Source: Falcatimonas sp. MSJ-15 (lineage in GTDB: Bacteria > Bacillota > Clostridia > Lachnospirales > Lachnospiraceae). Taken from it: 64,000 bases of DNA. Of the stretch, positions 17,169-25,866 are shown piece by piece. Below the pieces are notes generated by a model, which saw only the letters and a program-made list of their open reading frames with translations, made no database searches and was not told the origin of the DNA. The number at the start of each line of letters is the position of its first letter. The first letter of the stretch is position 1. Position numbers and translations under genes: made by a program. The stretch is from contig NZ_JAHLQC010000004.1 of assembly GCF_018918265.1 (NCBI RefSeq), positions 62,001-126,000 on the forward strand, written 5' to 3'.

Positions 17169-18371
17169 TTAAGAGATTCTGATAAATTTCTTCTTGCCAA
17201 TGCGAATTACGTCACTTTTCTTAACAATCTTACCTATACTGTCTATTTTCTCATTATTAACTCTAACTCCGCCTTGTTCAATCATTCTTCTTAATTCACT
17301 CGCACTTGCAACAAGTTGCATATCTACAAGATTGTGTATTATATCTCTTAACAAGATTGCTTCTTCTTCTATCTTAAGTTCATCTATATCGTCTGGAATA
17401 TCTTTATTAGTAAATGCCTGAACGAAAAATTCTTCTGCTGCTTTTGTCTCATCAGCACTATGGTAGAGATTAGTTATCTCTCGTGCAAGTTCAAGTTTTA
17501 TATTCTTAGGATTTTCTCCATCCGCCATTCTCTCTTTTATCTTGCATATATCGTCAGGATGAACATCTGTGGCAAGCTCAAAGTACTTAATTATCATATT
17601 ATCCGGTATCTCCATGACTTTTTTAAAGCATACTTTTGCCGGCTCATCGATTCCTATATAGTTACCAAGACTCTTGCTCATCTTCTCAACTCCGTCAATA
17701 CCTTCAAGAAGCGGCATAAAGATTGCAACTTGTTGTTCTTTTCCAAAATGTTTCTGTAGATTTCTTCCCATAAGGACATTGAATGTCTGATCTGTTCCGC
17801 CAAGTTCAATATCCGCATTGATTGCAACTGAATCGTATGCCTGCATAAGTGGGTAAAAAAATTCATGAAGGCTTATTGGTATATTATTGTCATATCTATT
17901 AGTAAAATCATCTCTTTCAAGCATTCTTGCAACAGTTGTTGTTGATGCCAATTTGATAACGTCTTCAAAATTCAGTTTTGATAACCATTCGCTGTTAAAT
18001 CTTACATCGCACTTATCTCGATCTATGATATTGAATATCTGATCACAGTATGTCTTAGCATTCTCCATTACCTGCTCGCTAGATAATGCATTTCTTGTCT
18101 TTGATTTTCCGGTAGGATCTCCTATTTTTCCTGTAAAATCGCCTATAACAATGGTTACTCTATGTCCAAGTTCTTGCATCTGCCTAACTTTTCTAAGTAA
18201 AACTGCATGTCCAAGATGTATATCCGGTGCACTTGGATCCATACCAAACTTGACATTAAGCGGTCTGTCATTTGCTACACTGTTTTCAAGTTTTTTAAGT
18301 AGTTCTTCTTCGTTCACTACCATACTTGCTCCTTTTGTAATAATTCTTAATTGTTCTTTTGCACTAATCAT
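17169..18371 (-). CDS. tyrS: tyrosyl-tRNA synthetase
   Basis: 400 residues from ATG 18371, which has a GGAAG site and follows the T-box leader; an upstream in-frame extension of 40 codons runs through the leader terminator and is rejected. Class I motifs are PDIHLGH (HIGH equivalent at 52-55), GGTDQTFN for tyrosine/tRNA recognition and KMSKS. A C-terminal S4 domain (LRRMIEQGGVRVNNEKI) closes the protein. The pattern fits the TyrZ (form 2) group. It charges tRNA-Tyr in the cytoplasm and is regulated by uncharged tRNA-Tyr through the T-box. Confidence 0.95.
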   Translation of the reverse strand: MISAKEQLRIITKGASMVVNEEELLKKLENSVANDRPLNVKFGMDPSAPDIHLGHAVLLRKVRQMQELGHRVTIVIGDFTGKIGDPTGKSKTRNALSSEQVMENAKTYCDQIFNIIDRDKCDVRFNSEWLSKLNFEDVIKLASTTTVARMLERDDFTNRYDNNIPISLHEFFYPLMQAYDSVAINADIELGGTDQTFNVLMGRNLQKHFGKEQQVAIFMPLLEGIDGVEKMSKSLGNYIGIDEPAKVCFKKVMEIPDNMIIKYFELATDVHPDDICKIKERMADGENPKNIKLELAREITNLYHSADETKAAEEFFVQAFTNKDIPDDIDELKIEEEAILLRDIIHNLVDMQLVASASELRRMIEQGGVRVNNEKIDSIGKIVKKSDVIRIGKKKFIRIS

Positions 18372-18435
18372 ATTAATCTTCCTTTCGCAATGCTTTTTAT
18401 ATGTTCTAAACATTCGAAATAAAGCAATAAAACAT

Positions 18436-18729
18436 AAAAAAAATCCTCGTCCTATTAAAGGACGAGGATATAATAATCTCCGTGTTACCACCTTTTTTTA
18501 TAAGTAATTCACATTACTTACCTTATCAAGTACTCCAATTCCAGATTGGGTTATACTCTAAGACTATAACGTGTCTAGGCATACGTCACAGCCTACTTGC
18601 TTATGCGTTCGGTGTGAAGCTCAAAGATGTATTTCATATACATTGTTCCTGCACCTCTCATCACCCGGTTACTTTCTGTTGAACTTTTGAATATTACTTC
18701 TTCTTATCATCGCTTTTATTTCTTCTGTT
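18436..18729 (-). promoter_or_regulatory. T-box riboswitch of tyrS
   Basis: The leader contains the T-box core (GGTGGTAACACGG on the minus strand, 18492-18480) directly before a strong terminator (ATCCTCGTCC / GGACGAGGAT stem, 18443-18469, followed by a U-run). Upstream lies a long Stem I region with an AGTAA-like start. A TAC tyrosine codon at 18631-18629, followed by A, is the likely specifier. Uncharged tRNA-Tyr should pair with the specifier and T-box bulge, favour the antiterminator and allow tyrS transcription. Confidence 0.88.
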
Positions 18730-18735
18730 TGTTGT

Positions 18736-18764
18736 ATGCTATCATTCGATATATAATCTGTCAA
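18736..18764 (-). promoter_or_regulatory. promoter of the tyrS T-box transcript
   Basis: Minus strand TTGACA (18764-18759) and TAGCAT (18741-18736) with a 17-base spacer. Transcription would start near 18729, giving a leader of roughly 360 bases before tyrS. Confidence 0.65.
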
Positions 18765-18893
18765 CCCTTTTAAATATATGTTCTGTTATATATATTGTGA
18801 CGTCATTACATATCAGCATAACATAATCATCTTCTATCTGATATATTCAAATATATCTTAACTATATTAAGTTATATATATACTCAATAATAA

Positions 18894-19658
18894 TTATTTT
18901 TCTTTTAATACCATAAGTTTAAGTGGTAATGCTAAGAGTACTGCTCCACCTAATATATTACCGATTGTAACAAAGAGCATACTCTTCATAACAAGTGAAA
19001 ATGTCATTCCATCTACAAGGAAAGCTGCTATTGAATACAATCCCATATTAGCAATACTATGTTCAAATCCTGCTACAACGAATGCCATAATTACCATAAA
19101 CATAATTACAAGTTTTCCACTCTCTGTCTGCATCTTTGAATTAGTATATACTGCAAGACATACCATAAAGTTACAAAGCATTCCTCTTAATATCATCTCA
19201 ACAGGTGTAATTGTAAGCTTTGGCATTACAATAGCATTAAGATACTCTGTAAGCACCGGAATTGAACTTCCGCTCTTAACATATATATATCCAAGTATAA
19301 ATGCTCCGATGAAATTGCCTATGTAACTCATAGCCCATACAGCTATCATTCCTTTTGCACTCACTTTTTTCTCATAGAATCCAAGTGCCATTGTCATATT
19401 ATTGCCTGTAAACAATTCTCCACCGATAAATACTATCAGGATAATTGCTGTAGGGAACAATATAGATCCAAGTATCTTCCCAAACTGTGGGAATGTTGGA
19501 TATAAAACTGCTGCTGATACATTTGATAAAATAACGGCAACTATAATAAAGAAACCTGCCATTATCGCTCTCATCATGTAAGTAAATGGTGATTTTGTAA
19601 GGCATTCATATTTGCTCACTGCTGAAGCTGATACCTTATCAATATCTGACTGATTCAT
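18894..19658 (-). CDS. formate/nitrite transporter family channel
   Basis: 254 residues with six membrane helices and the FNT signatures: GGELFTGNNM after helix 2 (omega-loop type break), MSYIGNFIGAF, and AGFEHSIANM, which carries the central pore histidine. FNT pentamers pass formate, nitrite or similar small anions. In a fermenting Lachnospiraceae, formate export is the likely use, but no pflB or nitrite gene is next to it, so the substrate is open. It has its own promoter. Confidence 0.9.
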   Translation of the reverse strand: MNQSDIDKVSASAVSKYECLTKSPFTYMMRAIMAGFFIIVAVILSNVSAAVLYPTFPQFGKILGSILFPTAIILIVFIGGELFTGNNMTMALGFYEKKVSAKGMIAVWAMSYIGNFIGAFILGYIYVKSGSSIPVLTEYLNAIVMPKLTITPVEMILRGMLCNFMVCLAVYTNSKMQTESGKLVIMFMVIMAFVVAGFEHSIANMGLYSIAAFLVDGMTFSLVMKSMLFVTIGNILGGAVLLALPLKLMVLKEK

Positions 19659-19703
19659 AACCTACCTTCTTCCATAATTTCAACTTATTTTTTTAACCTA
19701 AAG

Positions 19704-19732
19704 ATTATATCATTTATCGAAATAATCATCAA
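19704..19732 (-). promoter_or_regulatory. promoter of the FNT channel gene
   Basis: Minus strand TTGATG (19732-19727), 17-base spacer, TATAAT (19709-19704), about 45 bases before the FNT start codon. Confidence 0.55.
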
Positions 19733-19817
19733 GTTTTTTTTCAAGTACGTTATTTTTTTGTGAAGTTAGCTGTCACATTTACTTAATTAATTTAATTTTT
19801 ATACTGGTTTATATTAA

Positions 19818-20012
19818 GATGTCGGGGTCAAAAGCCCCGACTTTGATGCCTACGAATTGCTCCGTGCTACGCACTCCCACAATTCTACCCCATATTCGCA
19901 TATCGTGGGATTATCATCCCACTTTTATGCTCATATCGGGGCGGGTCCCAAAGCCTTTCACCCACCTATGAGCAAGCTCACGTGGGTTTAGGCCTTTTGA
20001 CCCTGGCATCAT
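19818..20012. repeat. multi-hairpin extragenic repeat element, complete copy
   Basis: About 195 bases, much more GC-rich than its surroundings, lying between the FNT gene and pdp and starting one base after the pdp stop codon. The ends are near-inverted (GATGTCGGGGTCAAAAG and, on the other strand, GATGCCAGGGTCAAAAG). It folds into four hairpins: GTCGGGG/CCCCGAC around TCAAAAG; GAATTG/CAATTC around a loop with TGCTACGCACTCCCA; GTGGGA/TCCCAC within CCCC/GGGG; and a long stem ending AGGCCTTTTGACCC. The copy at 25867-26036 keeps loops while stems change. It could be a MITE-like element or a structured RNA. No ORF is present. Confidence 0.75.
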
Positions 20013-20013
20013 A

Positions 20014-21321
20014 TTAATTATCTATTATTCTTTTTATAAATACAGGTTTTTTTACTTCGTTATCAGAATAACTATAAGTCTTGTCAAATCTCTCCTTAGC
20101 AGCTTTTAGTTTTTCTTCTGAATTAGCATATAATGTAGCTATAACATCGCCTTTTTTAACATAGTCGCCTACTTTTTTCTTAAGAACAACACCTACTGAA
20201 AGATCTATCTTACTCTCTTTAGTCTCTCTTCCTCCACCAAGTGTAAGCGATACCATGCCAACCTCATCTGAATGGATACTGCTTATATAGCCTTCACTTG
20301 CCGCATAACAATCCTGTGTTAGTGATGCTTTTGGAAGCAGGCTTGTATCATATACTGCTCTTTCATCTCCACCTTGTGCCTTTACAAATTCTGCAAATTT
20401 ATTCAAAGCCTTCTTGCTTGTAATTGTATCTTTAAGCATTGCTCTCGCTTCATCTGCATCTGATGCTTTTTTAGTTCCAATAAGCATATATGAACCAAGT
20501 GTAAGACATAGTTCAAGAAGATCTTTTGGACCATTACCATTAAGTGTATCAATAGCTTCTTTTACTTCAAGTGCATTACCTACTGCATATCCAAGTGGCT
20601 GATCCATATCAGATACAATCGCATAAGTCTCACGCCCTATACCTCTTCCAATCTTAACCATCTCTGTACCAAGCTTTACTGCATCTTCTTCAGTCTTCAT
20701 AAATGCCCCACTGCCACATTTTACATCAAGAACTATTGTATCTGCTCCTGCTGCTATTTTTTTACTCATAATACTGCTCGCAATAAGTGAGATATTATCA
20801 ACTGTTGCTGTAACATCTCTTAAGGCATATAATTTTTTATCAGCCGGTGCAAGTTCACCTGTCTGACCAATAATTGCCATCTTAATATTATTTACATTAT
20901 TTATGAATTGTTCTGTTGTAAGTGATGTTGAAAAGCCATCAAAACTCTCTAACTTATCAATCGTTCCACCTGTATGTCCAAGCCCACGTCCTGACATCTT
21001 TGCTACTGGAATACCGAGTGACGCAACCATAGGTCCAAGCACTAGCGATGTCTTATCGCCAACTCCGCCTGTACTATGTTTATCAGCTTTAAGCCCATGG
21101 ATTGCTGACAAATCTACCATCTCTCCACTATTAGCCATAGCCATTGTAAGAGCTATTGTCTCTTTTTCACTCATTCCTACAAAAAATACCGCCATAAGAA
21201 ACGCTGACATCTGATAATCCGGAATATTACCTTTAGTATATTCTATAATCATCTGGTTAATCTCTTCAGTGGAAAGTTCTCCACCATTTCTTTTTTTCAT
21301 TATCAAATCATACATTCTCAT
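20014..21321 (-). CDS. pdp: pyrimidine-nucleoside phosphorylase
   Basis: 435 residues, the usual length for the Pdp/DeoA family. The signature KADKHSTGGVGDKTSLVLGP (phosphate and nucleoside site) is near residue 80, and KMSGRGLGHTGGTIDKLES follows. The C-terminal beta-rich domain (VGVVLKKKVGDYVKKGD) is present. It splits uridine, thymidine or deoxyuridine to base plus (deoxy)ribose-1-phosphate. It follows deoB by 15 bases, so the sugar-1-phosphate made here is isomerised by the partner. Thymidine-only DeoA is the alternative; Gram-positive context favours broad specificity. Confidence 0.93.
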   Translation of the reverse strand: MRMYDLIMKKRNGGELSTEEINQMIIEYTKGNIPDYQMSAFLMAVFFVGMSEKETIALTMAMANSGEMVDLSAIHGLKADKHSTGGVGDKTSLVLGPMVASLGIPVAKMSGRGLGHTGGTIDKLESFDGFSTSLTTEQFINNVNNIKMAIIGQTGELAPADKKLYALRDVTATVDNISLIASSIMSKKIAAGADTIVLDVKCGSGAFMKTEEDAVKLGTEMVKIGRGIGRETYAIVSDMDQPLGYAVGNALEVKEAIDTLNGNGPKDLLELCLTLGSYMLIGTKKASDADEARAMLKDTITSKKALNKFAEFVKAQGGDERAVYDTSLLPKASLTQDCYAASEGYISSIHSDEVGMVSLTLGGGRETKESKIDLSVGVVLKKKVGDYVKKGDVIATLYANSEEKLKAAKERFDKTYSYSDNEVKKPVFIKRIIDN

Positions 21322-21336
21322 GCTGATATTCCTCCA

Positions 21337-22515
21337 TTATTTAAGTATTTCTTTTAGATAGCTTTCTCCGATTGCAAGTGGTTTTAAATCAAATATATCT
21401 GCAACTGTCTGACCGATATTAGCATAAGTTTTGCCAGTCTTAAGATCTGTTCCTTCTTTTAATTGTCTGCCATACATAAGCATTGGAACATATTCTCTTG
21501 AATGATCTGTACTCTGTGTCATAGTTGGATCACATCCATGATCTGCTGTTATTACAAGAAGATCATCATCTCTCATCTTATCTAATACTTCTTTTAATCT
21601 TACATCGAATTCTTCAAGTCCCTGTGCATATCCTTTGTAATCATTACGATGTCCCCACTTAGAGTCGAATTCAACAAGATTTGTAAAAATAAGTCCTCTG
21701 TTGTGTCTATCCATATATTCAAGAGTCTTATCCATTCCATCCATATTATCTTTTGTATGAACTGCTTCTGTTATTCCGACTCCTGCGAAGATGTCTTCAA
21801 TCTTACCAACTCCAATTACATCAAGACCTGCCTCTTTCATTCTTACAAGCAAGTTATCATTGTCCGGAAGCCATGAAAAATCTCTTCTGTTGGCTGTTCT
21901 TGTATAATTGCCACTCTCTCCTACAAATGGTCTTGCTATAACTCTTGCAAGTGCATGTTCTCCTGTAAGCATCTCTCTTGCTGTCTTACACATCTTCCAT
22001 AATTCTTCAGGAGAATATACATCTTCATGGCATGCTATCTGAAATACGCTGTCTGCTGAAGTATAGACTATCGGACATTTTGTCTTAACATGTTCATCGC
22101 CAAGTCTTGCTATAATCTCAGTTCCTGACGCTGTACAATTGCCAAGCACTCCAGGAACTCCTGTTCTCTTTACAAATTCATCAATAACCTCTTTAGGAAA
22201 ACCATTAGGATATGTTGGAAAAGCTTTTGGTGAATATATACCAATCATCTCCCAATGTCCTATAGTTGTATCTTTACCATTAGATATCTCTGCAAGTCTT
22301 GCATATACACCTTTTGGTGATTCACATCTATCTATATTCTTCATTCCTTCTATGTTGCCGAGTCCAAGTTTTACCATATTAGGAACTTTTAATCCGCCAA
22401 CTTTAGCTGATACATTACCAATTGTATTACTTCCTACATCTCCAAATCTATCTGCATCAGGTAATTCTCCCATGCCAACGCTGTCTAATACTATCCATAT
22501 TACTCTGTTTATCAT
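21337..22515 (-). CDS. deoB: phosphopentomutase
   Basis: 392 residues from ATG 22515; the reading frame extends 12 codons further, but MINRVIWIVLDSVGMGELPD is the standard beginning. It belongs to the alkaline phosphatase superfamily: DSVGMG holds metal ligands, HWEMIG contains a conserved active region, DTTIGHW the phospho-accepting threonine, and ADHGCDPT the C-terminal metal ligands. It converts ribose-1-phosphate or deoxyribose-1-phosphate to the 5-phosphate for the pentose pathway. It is transcribed with pdp. Confidence 0.95.
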   Translation of the reverse strand: MINRVIWIVLDSVGMGELPDADRFGDVGSNTIGNVSAKVGGLKVPNMVKLGLGNIEGMKNIDRCESPKGVYARLAEISNGKDTTIGHWEMIGIYSPKAFPTYPNGFPKEVIDEFVKRTGVPGVLGNCTASGTEIIARLGDEHVKTKCPIVYTSADSVFQIACHEDVYSPEELWKMCKTAREMLTGEHALARVIARPFVGESGNYTRTANRRDFSWLPDNDNLLVRMKEAGLDVIGVGKIEDIFAGVGITEAVHTKDNMDGMDKTLEYMDRHNRGLIFTNLVEFDSKWGHRNDYKGYAQGLEEFDVRLKEVLDKMRDDDLLVITADHGCDPTMTQSTDHSREYVPMLMYGRQLKEGTDLKTGKTYANIGQTVADIFDLKPLAIGESYLKEILK

Positions 22516-22611
22516 ATTGTCACGCATCCTTTTCTTTATATTTTCACACAAAGATTATACTCCAATTAGCAGTACTTATCAATATTAATATATATTTGAG
22601 ATAAATGCACA

Positions 22612-22710
22612 CTATAATTTGAATCTGTTAACATTATCTTCCAGTTTCGCAGAACATGTCTTAAGTCCTTCAATCTCTACATGCATTGCATCAACCTGCT
22701 CACTTACTTT
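22612..22710 (-). pseudogene. C-terminal relic of a methyl-accepting chemotaxis protein
   Basis: A 32-codon open frame ends in a stop at 22614-22612 and reads VSEQVDAMHVEIEGL...LEDNVNRFKL, which looks like the last helix of chemoreceptors (typically ...L...V..FKL). It is cut off upstream by a stop (22713-22711). A good AGGAGG site and ATG at about 22737 begin a different frame of 12 codons only. I read this as a decayed gene remnant left between deoB and the DAHP synthase gene. The rest of this 448-base gap holds only the promoter of the latter. Confidence 0.45.
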
Positions 22711-22879
22711 TTAAACTCCTATAATTTCTTTTGTTCATAAAAAGTCCTCCTTACCTATCTCTTGGCGTATATTTCTTTCAATTTTTTCGTCATTTTGCAC
22801 AAATAGAATTAATTCATTTTTTAAACAATTTCTTAATATATTATAAATTTATATTTTTTCACAATTTTTCATTTTGGTG

Positions 22880-22908
22880 TCGACAAAATCACTTTTTTAT
22901 ATTATAAT
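22880..22908 (+). promoter_or_regulatory. promoter of the DAHP synthase gene
   Basis: TCGACA (22880-22885) and TATAAT (22903-22908) with a 17-base spacer on the plus strand. The ribosome site GAGGAG lies 9 bases before ATG 22964. No T-box or Trp/Tyr attenuator was recognised in the 50-base leader. Confidence 0.55.
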
Positions 22909-22963
22909 TTATTTGTTTTTTGCTTTAAAGCACGAAAATACTATTAGATGAGGAGTAATTATT

Positions 22964-23995
22964 ATGAGTTTTGAATTTATAACAAAATTGCCTACACCGG
23001 CAGAAATTAAAGAGATGTATCCTCTTTCTACAGAGCTTACAGAATTAAAAGAAAAACGTGATAAGGAAATCCGAGATGTTATCACAGGCAAGTCAGATAA
23101 GTTTCTTGTAATTATAGGACCATGTTCAGCAGACAATGAAGATTCCGTTGCTGATTATGTAAGTCGTCTTGCAAAAGTACAGGAAAAAGTTGCTGATAAA
23201 CTTATTCTTATACCACGTGTATATACTAACAAGCCAAGAACAACAGGCGAGGGTTACAAAGGTATGTTACATCAGCCTGATCCTGAGAAAAAACCTGATC
23301 TTTTAGCAGGTCTTATCGCAATAAGAAAAATGCATCTTAGAATTATTGAAGAGACAGGTCTTACTCCTGCTGATGAGATGTTATATCCTGAAAATTATAG
23401 ATATTTTAGCGATATCCTCTCTTATGTAGCTGTTGGTGCTCGTTCAGTTGAAGATCAGCAGCATAGACTTACTGTAAGTGGAATGGATGTACCTGCCGGT
23501 ATGAAGAATCCGACAAGTGGACATTTCTCTATAATGCTTAATTCTGTTCTTGCTGCACAGCATGGTCATACATTCATATATCGTGGCTGGGAAGTTAAGA
23601 CTACAGGTAATGAACTTGCACATACAATTCTTCGTGGTGCTGTCAACAAGCATGGTCAATGTATACCTAACTATCATTATGAAGATCTTAATCTCTTATT
23701 AGATCTATATAATGAGAGAAATCTTAAGAATCCTGCTGTTATCGTAGATGCTAACCACAGCAACAGTAATAAGCAGTATATCGAACAGATTCGTATTGTA
23801 AAAGAAGTTCTTCATAGCAGAAGTCATTCAAAAGACATCGAGAACTTTGTAAAAGGTGTTATGATTGAAAGCTATATAGAACCAGGTAATCAAAAGATTG
23901 GTGAACATATCTATGGAAAATCAATTACAGATCCTTGCCTTGGATGGAAAGAATCTGAAGAATTACTCTACTATATTGCAGATCATGTAGGATAA
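22964..23995 (+). CDS. 3-deoxy-7-phosphoheptulonate (DAHP) synthase, class I AroF/G/H type
   Basis: 343 residues. It has the class I-alpha landmarks IIGPCSADN near residue 50, PRVYTNKPRTTGEGYKG near 90, GARSVEDQQHR near 160, the NPTSG segment and IVDANHSN with the metal histidine near 262. It condenses phosphoenolpyruvate with erythrose-4-phosphate, the first step to aromatic amino acids. The later shikimate genes aroK-aroQ and aroE are 20 kb away at 42900-44736. It is monocistronic between its own promoter and terminator. Which aromatic amino acid inhibits it cannot be read. Confidence 0.93.
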   Translation: MSFEFITKLPTPAEIKEMYPLSTELTELKEKRDKEIRDVITGKSDKFLVIIGPCSADNEDSVADYVSRLAKVQEKVADKLILIPRVYTNKPRTTGEGYKGMLHQPDPEKKPDLLAGLIAIRKMHLRIIEETGLTPADEMLYPENYRYFSDILSYVAVGARSVEDQQHRLTVSGMDVPAGMKNPTSGHFSIMLNSVLAAQHGHTFIYRGWEVKTTGNELAHTILRGAVNKHGQCIPNYHYEDLNLLLDLYNERNLKNPAVIVDANHSNSNKQYIEQIRIVKEVLHSRSHSKDIENFVKGVMIESYIEPGNQKIGEHIYGKSITDPCLGWKESEELLYYIADHVG

Positions 23996-24001
23996 ATTAT
24001 A

Positions 24002-24073
24002 AAAAATGCCATCAGACATGTACTATATACTTAAAAATCATTTTAAGTTATATGTACTTCTGATGGCATTTTA
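24002..24073. terminator. terminator after DAHP synthase
   Basis: Long hairpin with outer stem AAATGCCATCAGA / TCTGATGGCATTT and inner AT-rich pairing, followed by TTTTAATTA on the plus strand. It starts a few bases after the stop codon. Confidence 0.8.
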
Positions 24074-24080
24074 ATTACGG

Positions 24081-24195
24081 TTCTTCTATGATTTATATTA
24101 CTATTTTACTATGATTTATATTACTATTCTTCTATGTTTTATATTACCGTTCTTCTATGATTTATATTACTGTTTTACTATCATTCTAATAGTGT
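24081..24195. repeat. tandem array, 23-bp unit
   Basis: About four and a half copies of a 23-24 base unit (TCTTCTATGATTTATATTAC plus three bases) between the DAHP synthase terminator and xerD. Units differ at one to four positions. Function unknown. Confidence 0.75.
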
Positions 24196-24269
24196 TCTTG
24201 CCCTATTATTGTTATATTATACTCTATATCGCTTCATTATATCTCTATAATTATTCATTATTATTCTAT

Positions 24270-25148
24270 CTATTTTTCATTAAGTAAAAAGCCTTCTTTA
24301 TGCGAAGTCTCTGTAATATCACGATATATCTGCGTTGTTGTTATGTCAGAATGTCCAAGTATCTTCTGTATATCTTTAAGATCTGTACCACATTCTGCCA
24401 TATGAGCCGCAAAAGAATGTCTCAACATGTGTGGTGTTATATCTTTGTCAATGTCAGCCATCTGTGCATAATATTTAATTATCTTCCACAATCCCTGTCT
24501 GCTCATAGGCGTTCCATGACAATTTACGAATAACATTCCTGTTTCCTTTTTCTTAACCAATATCTCTCGTGATTCATCAAGATATCTCTCTAACCACTTT
24601 TTTGCTTTTTCTGAAAAAGGAACTATTCTCTGTTTATTTGTATCATTACAAGTCAGGCATCTATCCGCCAGATTAATGTCTGACAATTTCAGATTAATAA
24701 CTTCAGACACTCTAAGACCTGTAGAATACATTAATTCTACAATTGCTTTATCTCTTATATCTTTAGGCGAATTTCCTTCAGGTTGTGACAGGAATAATTC
24801 AACCTCGGCATAAGTAAGAGTATCCGGCACCTTTTTCACTATCTTTGGTGCTTTTATAAATTGTGCAGGATCTCTGTTAATAACTCCAATATTAAGTAAG
24901 TAGTTATAAAATGTCTTGATTGATGACACTGTTCTCGAAACTGAAGACGGTGCGTTACCTTCGTCTGTCAGATATTTTACATATTTCCTAAGTTCTTCAC
25001 TTGTAACATCAGCAAATGTCTCAATATTGTGTTCCTTAAGATACAATGCAAGTTTTCTCAAATCCCTTTCATATGACACTTCTGTGTTATATGTAGTTTT
25101 CTTAACTAAATGTAAATATTGAATAAATCTATGTATTTCCCATTCCAT
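24270..25148 (-). CDS. xerD: XerD-like site-specific tyrosine recombinase
   Basis: 292 residues, standard Xer length. An N-terminal SAM-like core-binding domain (residues 1-90) is followed by the catalytic domain with Arg in STGLRVSEVINL, Lys region before it, HMLRHSFAAH (His and Arg), LGHSDITTTQIY with the nucleophilic tyrosine. It resolves chromosome dimers at dif with a second Xer protein. Order nudF - spoIIM - xerD - deoB - pdp matches the Bacillus chromosomal neighbourhood, which supports a housekeeping role over a mobile integrase. Confidence 0.88.
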   Translation of the reverse strand: MEWEIHRFIQYLHLVKKTTYNTEVSYERDLRKLALYLKEHNIETFADVTSEELRKYVKYLTDEGNAPSSVSRTVSSIKTFYNYLLNIGVINRDPAQFIKAPKIVKKVPDTLTYAEVELFLSQPEGNSPKDIRDKAIVELMYSTGLRVSEVINLKLSDINLADRCLTCNDTNKQRIVPFSEKAKKWLERYLDESREILVKKKETGMLFVNCHGTPMSRQGLWKIIKYYAQMADIDKDITPHMLRHSFAAHMAECGTDLKDIQKILGHSDITTTQIYRDITETSHKEGFLLNEK

Positions 25149-25234
25149 ATCTTTCTCAGCCCCCGATATTTTTAGTCATTAACTCGCTACATTGTTAATT
25201 ATATATTTATTTTATCGTAAAAGCAAACAATTTT

Positions 25235-25768
25235 TTATTTTTTTGTAATTACTTCCAACACTATACCTATGGTTGTTAATATAAGTGTCAAAATCACATT
25301 TGCAACTCTCTTTTTCCGAATTTTCTTACTCTTTATGGTTTGTTTGTTATCTATATTAACAAAGTTATTCCATACTATTAATATTGCTGTAAGATATAGA
25401 ATATGTTGTGGATACATACCAATAATATTCTCTACCACACCTTTGATTCCCATAGAAAAATAGATAAGTATAATCGATATCTCTTTAGCCAATATCTCAT
25501 ATATAACAAAGATATTAAATAGAATTCTGCTATGTCTTGATAATAGAATAAGCAAAACTATAAGCGCAATCCTGATTTTTTCAACTATAATGCCAATATC
25601 TGTATCAGTGCCTTCGCTTATAGTCTGATATATTCTATATGCCAGTTCTTTGTTGTTGGCATAGATTTTACTATATATAACATTACTGCTAATAAGAACA
25701 AAAACTATTGCTATAATACATATTACTATCTTCAATGCTCTGCTCTTTAATGTACTTTGAATATTCAT
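25235..25768 (-). CDS. SpoIIM-family-like membrane protein
   Basis: 177 residues with about five membrane segments (IVICIIAIVFVLISSNVIY; ALIVLLILLS; FNIFVIYEILAKEISIILIYF; ILYLTAILIVWNNF; VILTLILTTIGIVLEVI). The loop GVVENIIGMYPQHILYL resembles the conserved G..G..PQ segment of SpoIIM (DUF95), and position between nudF and xerD is that of spoIIM in Bacillus and clostridia. SpoIIM works in forespore engulfment with SpoIID/P. The sequence is divergent and the likely host group is described as non-sporulating, so it may be a relic or have another job. Confidence 0.5.
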   Translation of the reverse strand: MNIQSTLKSRALKIVICIIAIVFVLISSNVIYSKIYANNKELAYRIYQTISEGTDTDIGIIVEKIRIALIVLLILLSRHSRILFNIFVIYEILAKEISIILIYFSMGIKGVVENIIGMYPQHILYLTAILIVWNNFVNIDNKQTIKSKKIRKKRVANVILTLILTTIGIVLEVITKK

Positions 25769-25866
25769 ACATCAACCTCCTGTCATAATCAATAAGTATT
25801 AATCTGTTGCAAAACTATAATATGCGAACTGCCTATCAACAAATATAGATTATACATACGTCTTTT

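Noticed and set aside
18372..18491. Longer tyrS start giving a 440-residue protein
   Set aside because: The extra 40 codons pass through the T-box terminator and encode no known TyrRS segment; ATG 18371 has the ribosome site and the standard start.
24270..25148. Phage or integrative-element integrase
   Set aside because: Length, Xer motifs and conserved nudF-spoIIM-xerD-deoB order favour chromosomal XerD; no att-like repeats or phage genes are near.
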